38,034 bases of DNA from Pseudomonadota bacterium. Its GTDB lineage: Bacteria > Pseudomonadota > Alphaproteobacteria > Reyranellales > Reyranellaceae. Numbering within the stretch: position 1 is the stretch's first letter; each line of letters opens with the position of its first letter. The notes beneath the pieces were generated by a model. The model was not told the origin of the DNA. It made no database searches and was given only the letters and a program-made list of their open reading frames with translations. Of this stretch, positions 1 through 11,122 are shown piece by piece. The position numbers and the translations under genes were made by a program. The DNA lies in NCBI GenBank assembly GCA_018242505.1, contig JAFEBU010000023.1, forward strand, positions 1-38,034, in the 5' to 3' direction.

Positions 1-190
1 CAAAATTGAGGCCGTCGTTCTGGGGATAGGTGTTGAAGGTGATGCCGCCGTCGAGGTGGCCGCTGATCGAGAACGTATCCCACCACGACGGCGGCGACGA
101 CGAACCGGCCTTGTCCTGCGCTTGCACGACCGATGTGAAGGTCGCGAGAGCAGAGATGACGAGCGCGGCGCGGAGAACTGTTCTCTTCAT
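1..190 (-). CDS. Outer-membrane beta-barrel porin, N-terminal part only (OmpL/BBP2-like)
   Basis: The first 63 codons of a minus-strand gene that continues beyond the left edge. It begins MKRTVLRAALVISALATF, a typical Sec signal peptide with probable cleavage after VVQA. The mature start contains WWDTFSISGHLDGGITFNT, which resembles the opening strand of the putative beta-barrel porin-2 (OmpL-like) family. A purine-rich AAGAGAG lies about 8 nt before the ATG. The call rests on this short stretch, so family assignment is moderate while existence of a secreted protein is likely. It is divergent from the small ORFs leading into kdp. Confidence 0.6.
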   Translation of the reverse strand, partial: MKRTVLRAALVISALATFTSVVQAQDKAGSSSPPSWWDTFSISGHLDGGITFNTYPQNDGLNF

Positions 191-280
191 TGACGTTTCT
201 CTCTTGGACGTCGCAACAGGCACGCTTTCCGCTTAGGAAATCCATGGCCTCCACCGCGCAAGCGCATAGGATTCGAGTAA

Positions 281-310
281 GAATTTCCAGGATGCGCGCA
301 TGCGAAATTC
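281..310. repeat. Inverted repeat in the porin/kdp-side intergenic region
   Basis: GAATTTC at 281-287 is matched by GAAATTC at 304-310, and the palindrome ATGCGCGCAT (292-301) lies between them. It sits in the 227-bp gap between the divergent porin gene and the first small ORF. It could be an operator; it has no T-tract and no upstream gene to terminate. Confidence 0.3.
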
Positions 311-417
311 CTAGGCGGCCCATATGAGCTGCCATATCCGCCACTCTCGATTTCATATGACCTCCGGCGCCACATCTGTGGCTGATCGTGCGAGCGCGAT
401 CGTCGAAGGAGCAATCC

Positions 418-636
418 ATGAGCGGCGCCATCGAAACAAAGGAACCTTGCTATTGCGTCACGCTGGTCGACCGGAGCTGGCATTTGACACGGCCTGGCGC
501 CTCGATGCCGCACGCTTTCGACAAGCTCGACGATGCGCTCACCTTCGTAAGCACCGACTGCAGCGGCGCGCCCGCGATCGTCGAGATCCGGGCGGAGGGC
601 GCGTACATGGTCAAGCAGACCCCGCCGCGCCGATGA
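418..636 (+). CDS. Small hypothetical protein, 72 aa
   Basis: I do not recognise this protein. The ATG at 418 follows AAGGAGCAATCC, a good ribosome-binding site, which decides the start over an upstream in-frame codon at 388. The sequence (MSGAIETKEPCYCVTLVDRS...) has two N-terminal cysteines in CYC, no signal peptide and no membrane segment, so it is probably a small cytoplasmic protein. Its stop overlaps the next ATG in an ATGA junction, indicating translational coupling with the following small membrane protein. Both lie upstream of kdp on the same strand, but co-transcription with kdp is not shown. Confidence 0.55.
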   Translation: MSGAIETKEPCYCVTLVDRSWHLTRPGASMPHAFDKLDDALTFVSTDCSGAPAIVEIRAEGAYMVKQTPPRR

Positions 637-845
637 TGGAAAACCTGTCCCCCGGCATCTGGATGACGGCGGGCCTGGACCACGATCCATGGACGGATCG
701 GGTATCGCGGCAGCCTGTTGTTGGATCGGACACGAAGCTACCGCGGGCGGGCGACGTGCTGGCGAGGATCGCCTTGGTCCTCCTGGCGCATGGTGCCGTG
801 GTCGCGCTCGTTATCTGGATGCTGCACGCCTTCGGCATCCACTGA
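633..845 (+). CDS. Small membrane protein, 70 aa
   Basis: This ORF begins at the ATGA overlap with the preceding 72-aa ORF (ATG 633 or the adjacent ATG 636). The N-terminal half is hydrophilic. The C-terminal part (ARIALVLLAHGAVVALVIWM) is one clear transmembrane helix ending in LHAFGIH. I do not recognise a family. The coupling and the good upstream ribosome site make a real two-gene unit plausible. About 100 bp separate it from the 27-aa peptide that opens the kdp genes. Confidence 0.5.
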   Translation: MMENLSPGIWMTAGLDHDPWTDRVSRQPVVGSDTKLPRAGDVLARIALVLLAHGAVVALVIWMLHAFGIH

Positions 846-947
846 CCTGCTTCGTATATGAGATTCCTATGGCTGCGCCGTGCAGGGCCTCTCGATTCCC
901 TATGCGATCTGGCGCGACAACCCGGTCTCACGGCGGAGAGTGCTTCG

Positions 948-1031
948 ATGTTGGATGTCATCCTGATCGCGGTTGGTTGCGGCCTGTTCTTCCTGGCCAT
1001 TGCCTACGCCTATGCCTGCGACCGGCTGTGA
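948..1031 (+). CDS. Small membrane peptide preceding kdpF, 27 aa
   Basis: The ORF reads MLDVILIAVGCGLFFLAIAY followed by AYACDRL, a single hydrophobic helix ending in a CDRL tail. Short peptides of this form with a C-terminal C(D/E)RL are, to my recollection, often found immediately upstream of kdpF in high-GC bacteria. Its stop lies 10 nt before the kdpF start, and GAGGAGG at its stop serves as the kdpF ribosome site, so it is almost certainly co-transcribed. It may be an accessory subunit or stabiliser of the K+ pump, but no function can be read from the sequence. Confidence 0.6.
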   Translation: MLDVILIAVGCGLFFLAIAYAYACDRL

Positions 1032-1041
1032 GGAGGCTGTC

Positions 1042-1131
1042 ATGCTGATCGACTTTGTCCTCGGCGGCGCCGTGACGCTCGGCCTGCTCGCATATCTCGT
1101 CTTCGCGCTGCTGCGGCCCGAGCGCTTCTAG
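1042..1131 (+). CDS. kdpF: K(+)-transporting ATPase subunit KdpF, 29 aa
   Basis: A 29-residue single-span membrane peptide, [20 protein letters not shown] then FALLRPERF. The ending [12 protein letters not shown] is the characteristic KdpF tail. KdpF is a small subunit that stabilises the KdpABC complex in the inner membrane. It is preceded by a strong GAGGAGG and lies 13 nt upstream of kdpA. It is too short for most automatic ORF lists. Confidence 0.88.
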   Translation: MLIDFVLGGAVTLGLLAYLVFALLRPERF

Positions 1132-1144
1132 GGAAGTTCCTTCC

Positions 1145-2872
1145 ATGACCGTCAACGGCTGGTTCCAGATCGCGCTCTTCAGTGCGGTCATCATCCTGCT
1201 TACCCGGCCGCTCGGCGGCTACATGACGCGCGTCTTCGCCGGCGAGCGCACCTTCCTGTCGCCGCTGCTGCGTCCGCTCGAACGGGCGCTCTACCGGCTG
1301 GGCGGCGTAGACCAGTGCGTCGACCAGGGCTGGGTCAGCTATGCGGTGGCGATGCTGCTGTTCAACCTGGCCGGGTTCCTGGTGCTGTACGCGCTGCAGC
1401 GCTTCCAGGCGCTGCTGCCGTTCAATCCCGCCGGCCAGTCGGCGGTAGAAGAGGGCCTCGCCTTCAATACGGCGATGAGCTTCACCACCAATACCAACTG
1501 GCAGTCCTATGTTCCCGAGACCACCATGAGCTACCTCGTGCAGATGGCGGGGCTCACGGTGCACAATTTCGTGTCGGCGGCCACGGGCGTCGCGCTGGCG
1601 GTGGCGTTGATCCGCGGCTTCGCCCGCCGCTCGGCCAGCGGGATCGGTAATTTCTGGGTCGATCTCACGCGCTGCACGCTCTACGTCCTGCTGCCGATCT
1701 CGATCGTCGCCGCATTGTTCCTCGTCTGGCAGGGCGTGCCGCAGAACCTCTCGGCCTATACCGAAACCACCACGCTCGAAGGCGCCAAGCAGGTGATCGC
1801 CCAGGGGCCGGTGGCCTCGCAGGAAGTCATCAAGATGCTGGGCACGAACGGCGGCGGCTTCTTCAACGCCAACTCCGCCCATCCGTTCGAGAACCCCAAT
1901 GCGATCACCAACTTCGTCGAAATGGTGCTGATCTTCGCGATCGGCGCCGCCCTCACCAACGTCTTCGGCCGCATGGTCGGCGACCAGAGACAGGGCTGGG
2001 CGGTGCTGGCGGTCATGGGAGTCCTGTTCCTCGGCGGCGTCGCCACCGCCTATTGGGCCGAATCGGCCGGCAATCCCGAGGTCGCCGCCTTGGGCGTCGA
2101 TACCATTCCCTCGGCATTGCAGGCGGGCGGCAACATGGAAGGCAAGGAGACACGATTCGGCATCGCCAATTCCGCGCTCTTCGCCACGGTGACGACCGAC
2201 GCTTCCTGCGGCGCCATCAACGCCATGCACGACAGCCTGACGCCGCTTGGCGGCCTGGTGCCGCTGTTCAACATGCAACTCGGCGAGATCATCGTCGGCG
2301 GCGTCGGCGCGGGTCTCTACGGCATGCTGCTGTTCGCCATCATCTCGGTGTTCGTCGCCGGGCTCATGGTCGGCCGCACGCCCGAATATCTCGGTAAGAA
2401 GATCGAAGCCAAGGAAGTGAAGATGGCGATGCTCGCCATCCTGATCCTGCCGCTCTCGATCCTGGGGTTCTCCGCGATCGCAACGGTGGTCGAGGCCGGC
2501 CTCGCCGGCACGGCGAATGCCGGCCCGCACGGCTTCAGCGAGATTCTCTATGCCTACACCTCGGGTACGGCCAACAATGGTTCGGCCTTCGCCGGCCTCA
2601 GCGCCAACACGCTCTTCTACAACACGACCATCGGGCTCGCGATGTTCATCGGCCGTTTCCTGATGATCGTGCCGATGGTCGCGATCGCGGGCTCGCTCGC
2701 CGCCAAGAAGATCGTGCCCGCCTCGGCCGGCACCTTCCCGACCGACGGGCCGCTGTTCGTCGGACTGGTGATCGGCGTGATCCTGATCGTGGGCGGCCTC
2801 ACCTATTTCCCCGCGCTCGCCCTCGGCCCCCTCGTCGAACACTTCGCGATGAACGCCGGAACGCTCTTCTGA
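1145..2872 (+). CDS. kdpA: Potassium-transporting ATPase subunit KdpA
   Basis: The K+-binding and translocating subunit of the high-affinity KdpFABC pump, 575 aa, close to the usual length. It is a polytopic membrane protein related to SKT-type channels. The four selectivity-filter segments are visible: [42 protein letters not shown] and [15 protein letters not shown]. The ATG follows AGGGAAG. It lies between kdpF and kdpB with only 14 nt to kdpB, so the genes form one transcription unit expected to respond to K+ limitation through KdpDE. No defect is seen. Confidence 0.97.
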   Translation: MTVNGWFQIALFSAVIILLTRPLGGYMTRVFAGERTFLSPLLRPLERALYRLGGVDQCVDQGWVSYAVAMLLFNLAGFLVLYALQRFQALLPFNPAGQSAVEEGLAFNTAMSFTTNTNWQSYVPETTMSYLVQMAGLTVHNFVSAATGVALAVALIRGFARRSASGIGNFWVDLTRCTLYVLLPISIVAALFLVWQGVPQNLSAYTETTTLEGAKQVIAQGPVASQEVIKMLGTNGGGFFNANSAHPFENPNAITNFVEMVLIFAIGAALTNVFGRMVGDQRQGWAVLAVMGVLFLGGVATAYWAESAGNPEVAALGVDTIPSALQAGGNMEGKETRFGIANSALFATVTTDASCGAINAMHDSLTPLGGLVPLFNMQLGEIIVGGVGAGLYGMLLFAIISVFVAGLMVGRTPEYLGKKIEAKEVKMAMLAILILPLSILGFSAIATVVEAGLAGTANAGPHGFSEILYAYTSGTANNGSAFAGLSANTLFYNTTIGLAMFIGRFLMIVPMVAIAGSLAAKKIVPASAGTFPTDGPLFVGLVIGVILIVGGLTYFPALALGPLVEHFAMNAGTLF

Positions 2873-2886
2873 GTCGAGGCACTGAC

Positions 2887-4956
<2,070 letters not shown>

Positions 4957-4966
4957 GGATCGATCC

Positions 4967-5572
4967 ATGTTGAGAGAAGTTCGACCCGCCGTCGTCATGA
5001 TCGTCTGTCTCACGATCCTGACCGGCCTCGTCTATCCGCTGGCCATGACCGGCCTCGCCCGGGTGCTGTTCCCACGGCAGGCCAACGGCAGCCTGATCGA
5101 GCAGAACGGGAAGGTGATCGGCTCCGAACTGATCGGCCAGAATTTCACCAAGCCCGGCTACTTCCACGGCCGCCCCTCGGCCACGACGGATACCGATCCC
5201 AAGGATCCGTCGAAGACCGTTCCGGCGCCGTACAACGCCGCCAACTCGGGCGGCAGCAACGCCGGCCCGACCTCGAGGGCGCTGATCGAGCGCATCCAGG
5301 GAGACGTGAAGGCGCTCAGGGAAGAGAACCCGAACACGCCCATCCCGGTCGATCTGGTCACGACCTCGGCCAGCGGCCTCGATCCCGAGATCTCTCCTGA
5401 TGCGGCTCTGTTCCAGGTGCCGCGGGTCGCTCGCGAACGCCACCTGTCCGAGCAGCGCGTGCGCGCGCTTGTGGCCTCCCATATCGAAGGCCGGTTCCTG
5501 GGCGTGATCGGCGAACCGCGCGTCAATGTCCTCAAGCTCAACATGGCGCTCGACGCTCTGGGAGCGCGGTGA
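4967..5572 (+). CDS. kdpC: Potassium-transporting ATPase subunit KdpC
   Basis: KdpC of 201 aa, a single-span protein (helix [20 protein letters not shown] near residues 9-28) with a large periplasmic domain that assists the KdpA/KdpB complex. Conserved parts include [20 protein letters not shown] and, near the C-terminus, the [18 protein letters not shown] stretch. The ATG at 4967 is chosen because GAGGATCG precedes it; an upstream in-frame codon at 4949 would overlap kdpB. It is the third subunit of the operon, followed after 15 nt by kdpD. Confidence 0.95.
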   Translation: MLREVRPAVVMIVCLTILTGLVYPLAMTGLARVLFPRQANGSLIEQNGKVIGSELIGQNFTKPGYFHGRPSATTDTDPKDPSKTVPAPYNAANSGGSNAGPTSRALIERIQGDVKALREENPNTPIPVDLVTTSASGLDPEISPDAALFQVPRVARERHLSEQRVRALVASHIEGRFLGVIGEPRVNVLKLNMALDALGAR

Positions 5573-5587
5573 CATCCTCGAGCCCCG

Positions 5588-8266
5588 ATGGCCGCCGGTG
5601 CTCCCAGTGACACGCGTCCTTCTCCCGATGCGCTGCTGAAGGCGGCGCAAAAGGAGGCGCGCGGCAAGTTCAAGATCTTCCTTGGCGCCGCACCGGGTGT
5701 CGGCAAGACCTACGAGATGCTTCTGGCAGCGCACCGTCGCAAGGCCGAAGGTGTCGACGTTGTTGTGGGAGTTGTCGAGACACATGGCCGGGCCGAGACC
5801 GAGGCCCGCTTGGCCGGTCTCGAGGCGATCCCGCGGCGGCTGGTCGAATACAAGGACCGCGCACTCGAGGAGATGGATCTCGATGGCCTCCTGAAGCGGC
5901 GGCCGCAACTCGCCCTGGTCGACGAGCTCGCGCATACCAATGCCCCCGGCAGCCGCCATCCCAAGCGCTATCTCGATGTCGAGGAGCTGCTGGCGGCCGG
6001 TATCGACGTCTACTCGACCATGAACGTTCAGCATGTCGAGAGCCTGAACGACGTCGTGGCGCGCATCACCCGCATCCGCATGCGCGAGACCGTGCCCGAT
6101 TCGGTGGTCGACGGCGCCGACGAGATCGAGCTGGTCGACATCACCCCGGCCGACCTGATCGCACGCCTCGGCGCCGGGAAGGTCTATGTGCGCGAGCAGG
6201 CCCAGCGCGCGCTCCGCCACTATTTTTCTCCCGGCAATCTGACCGCCCTGCGCGAGCTTGCTCTCAGGCGCACGGCGGCGCGCGTCGACGAGCAGATGCT
6301 GAGTTACATGCGCGAGCATGCCATCACCGGTCCGTGGGCCGCCGGCGAGCGCGTGATCGTCTGCCTCGATCCCAGCCCCGATGCCGCCAACACGGTGCGC
6401 GCGGCCAAGCGTACGGCCGACCGGCTCGATGCCGAGCTGATCGCCCTCTATGTCGAAACGCAGCGCCATGCGCTGCTGTCCGAAGCGGAGCAGGGCCGCC
6501 TTGCCGACGCCATGCGTCTTGCCGGTCAGTTGGGCGCCGAAGTGGTGAGTGTGCCGGGCCGCACCGTGGTCGAGGAGATCCTTGCGCTTGCCCGTGCGCG
6601 CAACGCCACGCGCGTGGTGGTCGGCAAGTCCCGCCGTTCGCGCTGGTTCGAATGGCGTCACGGATCGGTGGTCGACGAGCTCGTGCGCAACGGCTCCGGC
6701 CTGGTCGTCGAGGTGGCGCCCTCGACCGGCAGCCCCGAGCCGAAAGCGGCAATCGACTGGTTGTCGGGGGCGCCGCGTTCGATCGGCCCCTATCTCGAAG
6801 GTGCGCTGATCACGGGGCTGGCAACTGCGCTCGGCGTTTCGATCGATACCTACGTCGATCTGCCCAACATCTCGCTGATCTATGTGGTTCCGGTGATGAT
6901 CGCGGCGGCGCGGCACGGGCTTGTGCCGTCGCTCTGGGTCGCCGCTCTCTCGGTGCTGAGCTACAACTTCTTCTTCCTGCCGCCGCTCTATCGGCTGACC
7001 ATTGCCGACCCCGCGAACATCGTGGCGCTCTTCTTCTTCATGTTCGTCGCGGTCGTCGCCAGCGCCCTCGGGACGCGCACCCGGGCGCAGGCCCAGGCCG
7101 CGCGACGCGAGGCGCGGACCACGGCCGATCTCTACGCCTTCAGCCGCAAGATCGCGGGCGTCGTCGATCTCGACGATCTTCTATGGATCGTGGTGACACA
7201 CCTGGCGCGGCTTCTGAACGCCGAGGTCGCGGTCCTCATGCCGGACAAGGACCAGGGCGGCCGGCTGGCCCTGCGGGCGGCTTTCCCGCCAGACTGCGAA
7301 TTCACCGAGGCCGACCTGGCGGCGGCACGCTGGTGCTGGGACGCCGAGCAGCCTGCGGGCAAGGGAACCGATACCTTGCCGGGCGGCCGCTGGCTGTTCG
7401 TCCCCATCCGCACCAGCCGGGCGCCGATCGGCGTCGTCGGCATCCTCCCGCAGGCGGATCAGCGCCTGCTCGGCGCTTCGGAACGGCGCCTGCTGGAGGC
7501 GGTCGGCAACCAGGCGGCGGTCGCCATCGAGCGCGTGGCGCTGGCCGCCGATATCGATCAGGCGCGCCTCGGCGCCGAGCGCGAGCGATTGCGCTCGGCC
7601 ATGCTCACCTCGGTCTCGCACGACCTGCGCACACCGCTCGCCTCGATCATCGGGGCGCTTTCGAGTCTCGCGAGCTATCGCGACCGCTACGACGACGCCA
7701 CGCGCGACGAGTTGCTGGGGACGGCGCTCACCGAGGCCCGGCGGCTTGACCGTTTCGTCGGCAATCTGCTCGACATGACCCGTCTCGATGCGGGCGTGAT
7801 CGTTCCCAGGCGCGAGGCGGTCGAGGTCGGCGACCTGGTCTCGACGACGCTGCGCCGTGCCATGCCGCTCCTGCACGGCCGGACCGTCTCGACCTCGATC
7901 GAACCCGACCTGCCGCCGCTCTCGCTCGACTTCGTCCTGGCGGAACAGGCGTTGTTCAACATCCTGGACAATGCCGGCAAGCATTCGCCCGCGGGCGGGC
8001 GCATCGGGGTGCTGGCCCGTCGCCATGACCAGCAGATCGAGATCGTTGTGCGCGATGAGGGGCCGGGCATCGCCGCGGTGGCGCTTGACCGGCTGTTCGA
8101 GAAATTCTATCGCGCCGACGATGGCGACCGGCGACGCGCCGGGACCGGACTCGGTCTCGCCATTGCCAGGGGATTCGTCGAGGTCCAGGGCGGCACCGTT
8201 GCCGCCCGCAATCGCACGGATCGCAGCGGAGCCGAGTTCGTCGTGAGCTATCTGATTTCGCCATGA
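5588..8266 (+). CDS. kdpD: Osmosensitive K+ channel sensor histidine kinase KdpD
   Basis: An 892-aa membrane histidine kinase that senses K+ limitation or turgor and phosphorylates KdpE. The order of parts is standard: KdpD domain with Walker A GAAPGVGKT (residues 33-41) and VDELAHTN; a universal-stress-like domain (about 255-375); four closely spaced membrane helices (about 395-490, including YNFFFLPP); a GAF-like region (about 525-650); the HisKA box SHDLRTPLASI with His678; and HATPase motifs NILDNAGKHS, DEGPGI and GTGLGLAI. It follows kdpC by 15 nt and ends 10 nt before kdpE. Confidence 0.96.
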   Translation: MAAGAPSDTRPSPDALLKAAQKEARGKFKIFLGAAPGVGKTYEMLLAAHRRKAEGVDVVVGVVETHGRAETEARLAGLEAIPRRLVEYKDRALEEMDLDGLLKRRPQLALVDELAHTNAPGSRHPKRYLDVEELLAAGIDVYSTMNVQHVESLNDVVARITRIRMRETVPDSVVDGADEIELVDITPADLIARLGAGKVYVREQAQRALRHYFSPGNLTALRELALRRTAARVDEQMLSYMREHAITGPWAAGERVIVCLDPSPDAANTVRAAKRTADRLDAELIALYVETQRHALLSEAEQGRLADAMRLAGQLGAEVVSVPGRTVVEEILALARARNATRVVVGKSRRSRWFEWRHGSVVDELVRNGSGLVVEVAPSTGSPEPKAAIDWLSGAPRSIGPYLEGALITGLATALGVSIDTYVDLPNISLIYVVPVMIAAARHGLVPSLWVAALSVLSYNFFFLPPLYRLTIADPANIVALFFFMFVAVVASALGTRTRAQAQAARREARTTADLYAFSRKIAGVVDLDDLLWIVVTHLARLLNAEVAVLMPDKDQGGRLALRAAFPPDCEFTEADLAAARWCWDAEQPAGKGTDTLPGGRWLFVPIRTSRAPIGVVGILPQADQRLLGASERRLLEAVGNQAAVAIERVALAADIDQARLGAERERLRSAMLTSVSHDLRTPLASIIGALSSLASYRDRYDDATRDELLGTALTEARRLDRFVGNLLDMTRLDAGVIVPRREAVEVGDLVSTTLRRAMPLLHGRTVSTSIEPDLPPLSLDFVLAEQALFNILDNAGKHSPAGGRIGVLARRHDQQIEIVVRDEGPGIAAVALDRLFEKFYRADDGDRRRAGTGLGLAIARGFVEVQGGTVAARNRTDRSGAEFVVSYLISP

Positions 8267-8276
8267 GGCCCTGCGC

Positions 8277-8960
8277 ATGACCGGCGACGCTGCCGTCATC
8301 CTGATCGTCGAGGACGAACCGCCGATCCGCCGATTGCTGCGGACGACGCTCGCCGCGCATGACTACCACCCCGTCGAAGCGGCGACCGGCGGCGAGGCGA
8401 TGTCGGCATTGCGCCATCACCGCCCCGACCTCGTGCTGCTCGATCTCGGCCTGCCCGACATCGACGGCCTCGAGCTGATTGGCAGGATCCGCGCCGTCGG
8501 TCCGGTGCCGATCGTGGTCCTCTCGAGCCGCGGCGACGAGGCGGCCAAGGTCAAGGCGCTCGACTCGGGCGCCGACGATTATGTGACCAAGCCGTTCGGC
8601 GCCGATGAGCTGATGGCCCGCCTGCGCGCCGCCCTGCGCCATCGCTTGCAACAGCAGGGCGCCGAGCGCGGCTTCACCAGCGACGATCTCAGCGTCGACC
8701 TGGTGCGCCGGCTGGTGAAACGCGGCAGCGAGGACGTGAAGCTCTCGCCCAAGGAATACGACATCCTCGAGCAACTCGTAATCCATGCCGGCAAGGTCCT
8801 GACGCACAAGCACCTGCTGCGCGAAGTGTGGCGCGACGAGTCGGTGGATCCGCAGTATCTCCGGGTCTATGTCCGCCAGCTCCGCCAGAAGATCGAAACC
8901 GATCCCTCGACGCCACGGCATGTCCTGACCGAGCCGGGCGTGGGCTATCGGCTTGTCTAG
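8277..8960 (+). CDS. kdpE: Two-component response regulator KdpE
   Basis: An OmpR/PhoB-type response regulator of 227 aa. The receiver domain has the acidic pair in VEDEPP, the phosphoacceptor Asp56 in LLDLGLPD and the conserved Lys in YVTKPFG. The C-terminal winged-helix domain carries LSPKEYDILEQL and ends YLRVYVRQLRQKIETDP...GVGYRLV, typical of KdpE. It activates the kdp promoter in response to KdpD. It is the last gene of the plus-strand kdp run and converges with a small minus-strand ORF that ends 6 nt away. Confidence 0.96.
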   Translation: MTGDAAVILIVEDEPPIRRLLRTTLAAHDYHPVEAATGGEAMSALRHHRPDLVLLDLGLPDIDGLELIGRIRAVGPVPIVVLSSRGDEAAKVKALDSGADDYVTKPFGADELMARLRAALRHRLQQQGAERGFTSDDLSVDLVRRLVKRGSEDVKLSPKEYDILEQLVIHAGKVLTHKHLLREVWRDESVDPQYLRVYVRQLRQKIETDPSTPRHVLTEPGVGYRLV

Positions 8961-8965
8961 GATCG

Positions 8966-9115
8966 TCACCGGAAGACGGAGGTGACAAGCCGCTCGACGA
9001 TCCGGTCGTTGCCGTGAAAATACTCGAAGCCGATGAAGTGGATACTCATCATCGTCACGATGGCGACGGCAAGGCCCAGGAAAGCCACGACGCGTGAGCC
9101 GACCGGCGGGACCAT
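8966..9115 (-). CDS. Small membrane protein, 49 aa
   Basis: Minus-strand ORF MVPPVGSRVVAFLGLAVAIV followed by TMMSIHFIGFEYFHGNDRIV and a short basic tail. It has one clear transmembrane helix and an exposed HGND segment. The start lies 11 nt after the stop of the preceding minus-strand gene, which suggests an operon, although its ribosome site is weak. I do not recognise a family. The clean hydrophobic pattern and tight spacing argue for a real gene. Confidence 0.5.
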   Translation of the reverse strand: MVPPVGSRVVAFLGLAVAIVTMMSIHFIGFEYFHGNDRIVERLVTSVFR

Positions 9116-9126
9116 GGACGAGACGA

Positions 9127-9546
9127 TCAGGCGGCGACGGCGAGTCGGCTTCTGTTGGCCAGCACGATGCGTTGGCTGCGATGGTCGAACGAGACGACGC
9201 CGAGGCCGGCATTGGCGACATATCGCAGGAGGCTCCGGCACTTTCGGCTGACCGCAACTTCCAGCACGATCCTGCCCTTGTCGCCGACCAGCCGTCGCGC
9301 CACGCGCAGGGCATCGTGCAGCTCCCCGTCGCTATCGACATTGACGATCCAGGCAAGGTCCGCCGCCTCGCAATCGGGCGCGGCCGCGTCCGGCCGCAGG
9401 CTGCGGACCGAAGGGCAGCCGCAATCCATCAAGGCGAGGATGTGGGGAAGGATGCGATAGCCGATGACGGCCGCGTGTGCTGCGGTCGAGAGATGCGCCA
9501 TGGCGATGGCCCTCTCGGCCGGATTGCTCAATGCTGCGTGGATCAT
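9127..9546 (-). CDS. Conserved-type hypothetical protein, 139 aa
   Basis: The ATG at 9546 is chosen because GGAAGAGG lies 8-9 nt upstream; a longer in-frame extension exists but lacks such a site. The protein (MIHAALSNPAERAIAMAHLS...) contains the pattern ALRVARRLVGDKGRIVLEVAV, reminiscent of the late strands of class I methyltransferases, but no SAM-binding GxGxG motif is present, so I do not assign enzymatic function. Four cysteines occur, including CGC. It probably forms an operon with the 49-aa membrane protein and is divergent from the CMD-family gene. Confidence 0.55.
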   Translation of the reverse strand: MIHAALSNPAERAIAMAHLSTAAHAAVIGYRILPHILALMDCGCPSVRSLRPDAAAPDCEAADLAWIVNVDSDGELHDALRVARRLVGDKGRIVLEVAVSRKCRSLLRYVANAGLGVVSFDHRSQRIVLANRSRLAVAA

Positions 9547-9697
9547 CGCTGGGCCTCTTCCGCCATGAGATAGACGTGCGAGGCATATGAATTCGAGACG
9601 GGCGCTCGCCACGCGGCATAGCCATGCCGTATGGAATTTCACCGGCTTACAGCGGTCGAAAGGCGGGCTACGCTCGGTCGTCCATCAGGAGGAACGA

Positions 9698-10090
9698 ATG
9701 GCCGAGAGCGAGCTTTACAAGAAGGGCACGGAGATCCGCCGCCAGCTCATGGGGGCGGCCACCGCCGACAAGATGGCGAAGTCGGTCTACGACGATCCGA
9801 TCATGCAGAAATTCGGCGATTATGCGCGCGAGGCGGTGTTCGGCATGCTGTGGTCCCGGCCCGGCCTCGACATGAAGACGCGCGCCCTGATCTGCGTCAT
9901 CTCCGACACCGCCCAGGCGCGCTGGCCCGAGCTTGCGATCCATCTCCGCATGGCGCGCAACACGGGCTGGACCGAGGACGAATTGTCCGAGGCGTTGATG
10001 CATCTTTGCGGCTATATCGGCTTGCCGTCGGTCCGCGAGGCGCTGCTCACGGCCAAGGAAGTGTTCCACGAGATGAGGAACGAGAAATAG
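9698..10090 (+). CDS. Carboxymuconolactone decarboxylase (CMD) family protein
   Basis: A 130-aa protein starting MAESELYKKGTEIRRQLMG and containing FGMLWSRPGLDMKTRALICV and HLRMARNTGWTEDELSEAL, the usual CMD-fold pattern of gamma-carboxymuconolactone decarboxylases. The ATG follows a near-perfect AGGAGG. The family covers protocatechuate-pathway decarboxylases and AhpD-like proteins. The redox CxxC of AhpD is absent, so a decarboxylase-like or unknown small-molecule role is more likely. No other protocatechuate gene is adjacent, and the substrate cannot be given. Confidence 0.85.
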   Translation: MAESELYKKGTEIRRQLMGAATADKMAKSVYDDPIMQKFGDYAREAVFGMLWSRPGLDMKTRALICVISDTAQARWPELAIHLRMARNTGWTEDELSEALMHLCGYIGLPSVREALLTAKEVFHEMRNEK

Positions 10091-10139
10091 CGGGAGACTT
10101 CACCCCGGGGAGCGGCTGCAGGCTGCGTTTCGAAGGGTG

Positions 10140-10176
10140 AGCGACCGTGTTGCGGCTCGTCCTTCGGACGGTCGCT
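10140..10176. repeat. Inverted repeat upstream of purC
   Basis: AGCGACCGT (10140-10148) is perfectly complementary to ACGGTCGCT (10168-10176). The internal CGTCCTTCGGACG can form a competing smaller hairpin. It lies between the CMD gene and purC and has no T-tract, so it could be a weak terminator or a leader structure. Confidence 0.35.
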
Positions 10177-10204
10177 GCGCGGCCTCCCCAGGACGAGGTG
10201 TGCG

Positions 10205-11122
10205 ATGGTTCTGATGACGACGAGCGACCTGCCGCTCAGGCGGATCGCCCGCGGCAAGGTGCGGGATGTCTACGAGGTCGATGCCGACCGGCTCCTGCTC
10301 GTGGCGACCGACCGGGTCAGCGCTTACGACGTGGTGATGGCCGAGCCGATCCCGATGAAGGGCGCGGTGCTGACTCAAGTGAGCGCCTGGTGGTTTCGCC
10401 AGCTCGGCGATCGTGTGAAGCATCACATGATCTCGGCCACGGCGGACGAGATCATAGGCGCGGTGCCGTCGCTCAAAGGCCATCGGGACGCGCTGGCCGG
10501 CCGCGCGATGCTGTGCCGGCGCGGCACGGTGTTTCCCATCGAATGCGTGATCCGCGGCTATCTTTCGGGTTCGGCCTGGCGGGAATATGCCGCGAGCCGC
10601 ACCCTCGCAGGGGAGAAGCTCCCGGAGGGCCTCGAGGAAAGCAGCCGTCTCGACCCGCCGATCTTCAGTCCCGCCACCAAGGCCGAAAGCGGGCATGACG
10701 AGAACATCACCGTCGGACGCATGCGCGAGGTTCTGGGAGCGGAGGTGACGGCGGAGCTCGAACGGCTGACCCGGCTCGTCTACACCAGGGGGCGCGACGT
10801 GGCTGCCGCGCGCGGCATCATCATCGCCGACACCAAGTTCGAGTTCGGGCGCGCGCCCTCGGGCGAGATCCTTCTGATCGACGAGGTCATGACGCCTGAC
10901 AGCTCGCGTTTCTGGCCGGCCGACGGCTATCGTCCGGGCCGGCCGCAGCCCAGTTTCGACAAGCAGCCGTTGCGCGACTGGCTCGATGTCGAACGCCATG
11001 CCGGACGCTGGAACGGCGATGCGCCGCCGCCCAAATTGCCGGCCGAGGTCGTCGACGCCACGAGCAAGCGCTATCTCGAGGCCTACCGCCGGTTGACCGG
11101 CACGGACCTCACGGTGTCATGA
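10205..11122 (+). CDS. purC: Phosphoribosylaminoimidazole-succinocarboxamide synthase
   Basis: SAICAR synthetase of de novo purine synthesis, joining CAIR and aspartate with ATP; cytoplasmic. The 305-aa protein is of the longer type. It shows the N-terminal [11 protein letters not shown], the [12 protein letters not shown] motif, [18 protein letters not shown], and the late [10 protein letters not shown] and [18 protein letters not shown] lies 7 nt before ATG 10205; a second in-frame ATG at 10214 is possible. It is monocistronic here, and its 3' end overlaps the convergent small secreted protein by 6 nt. Confidence 0.96.
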   Translation: MVLMTTSDLPLRRIARGKVRDVYEVDADRLLLVATDRVSAYDVVMAEPIPMKGAVLTQVSAWWFRQLGDRVKHHMISATADEIIGAVPSLKGHRDALAGRAMLCRRGTVFPIECVIRGYLSGSAWREYAASRTLAGEKLPEGLEESSRLDPPIFSPATKAESGHDENITVGRMREVLGAEVTAELERLTRLVYTRGRDVAAARGIIIADTKFEFGRAPSGEILLIDEVMTPDSSRFWPADGYRPGRPQPSFDKQPLRDWLDVERHAGRWNGDAPPPKLPAEVVDATSKRYLEAYRRLTGTDLTVS

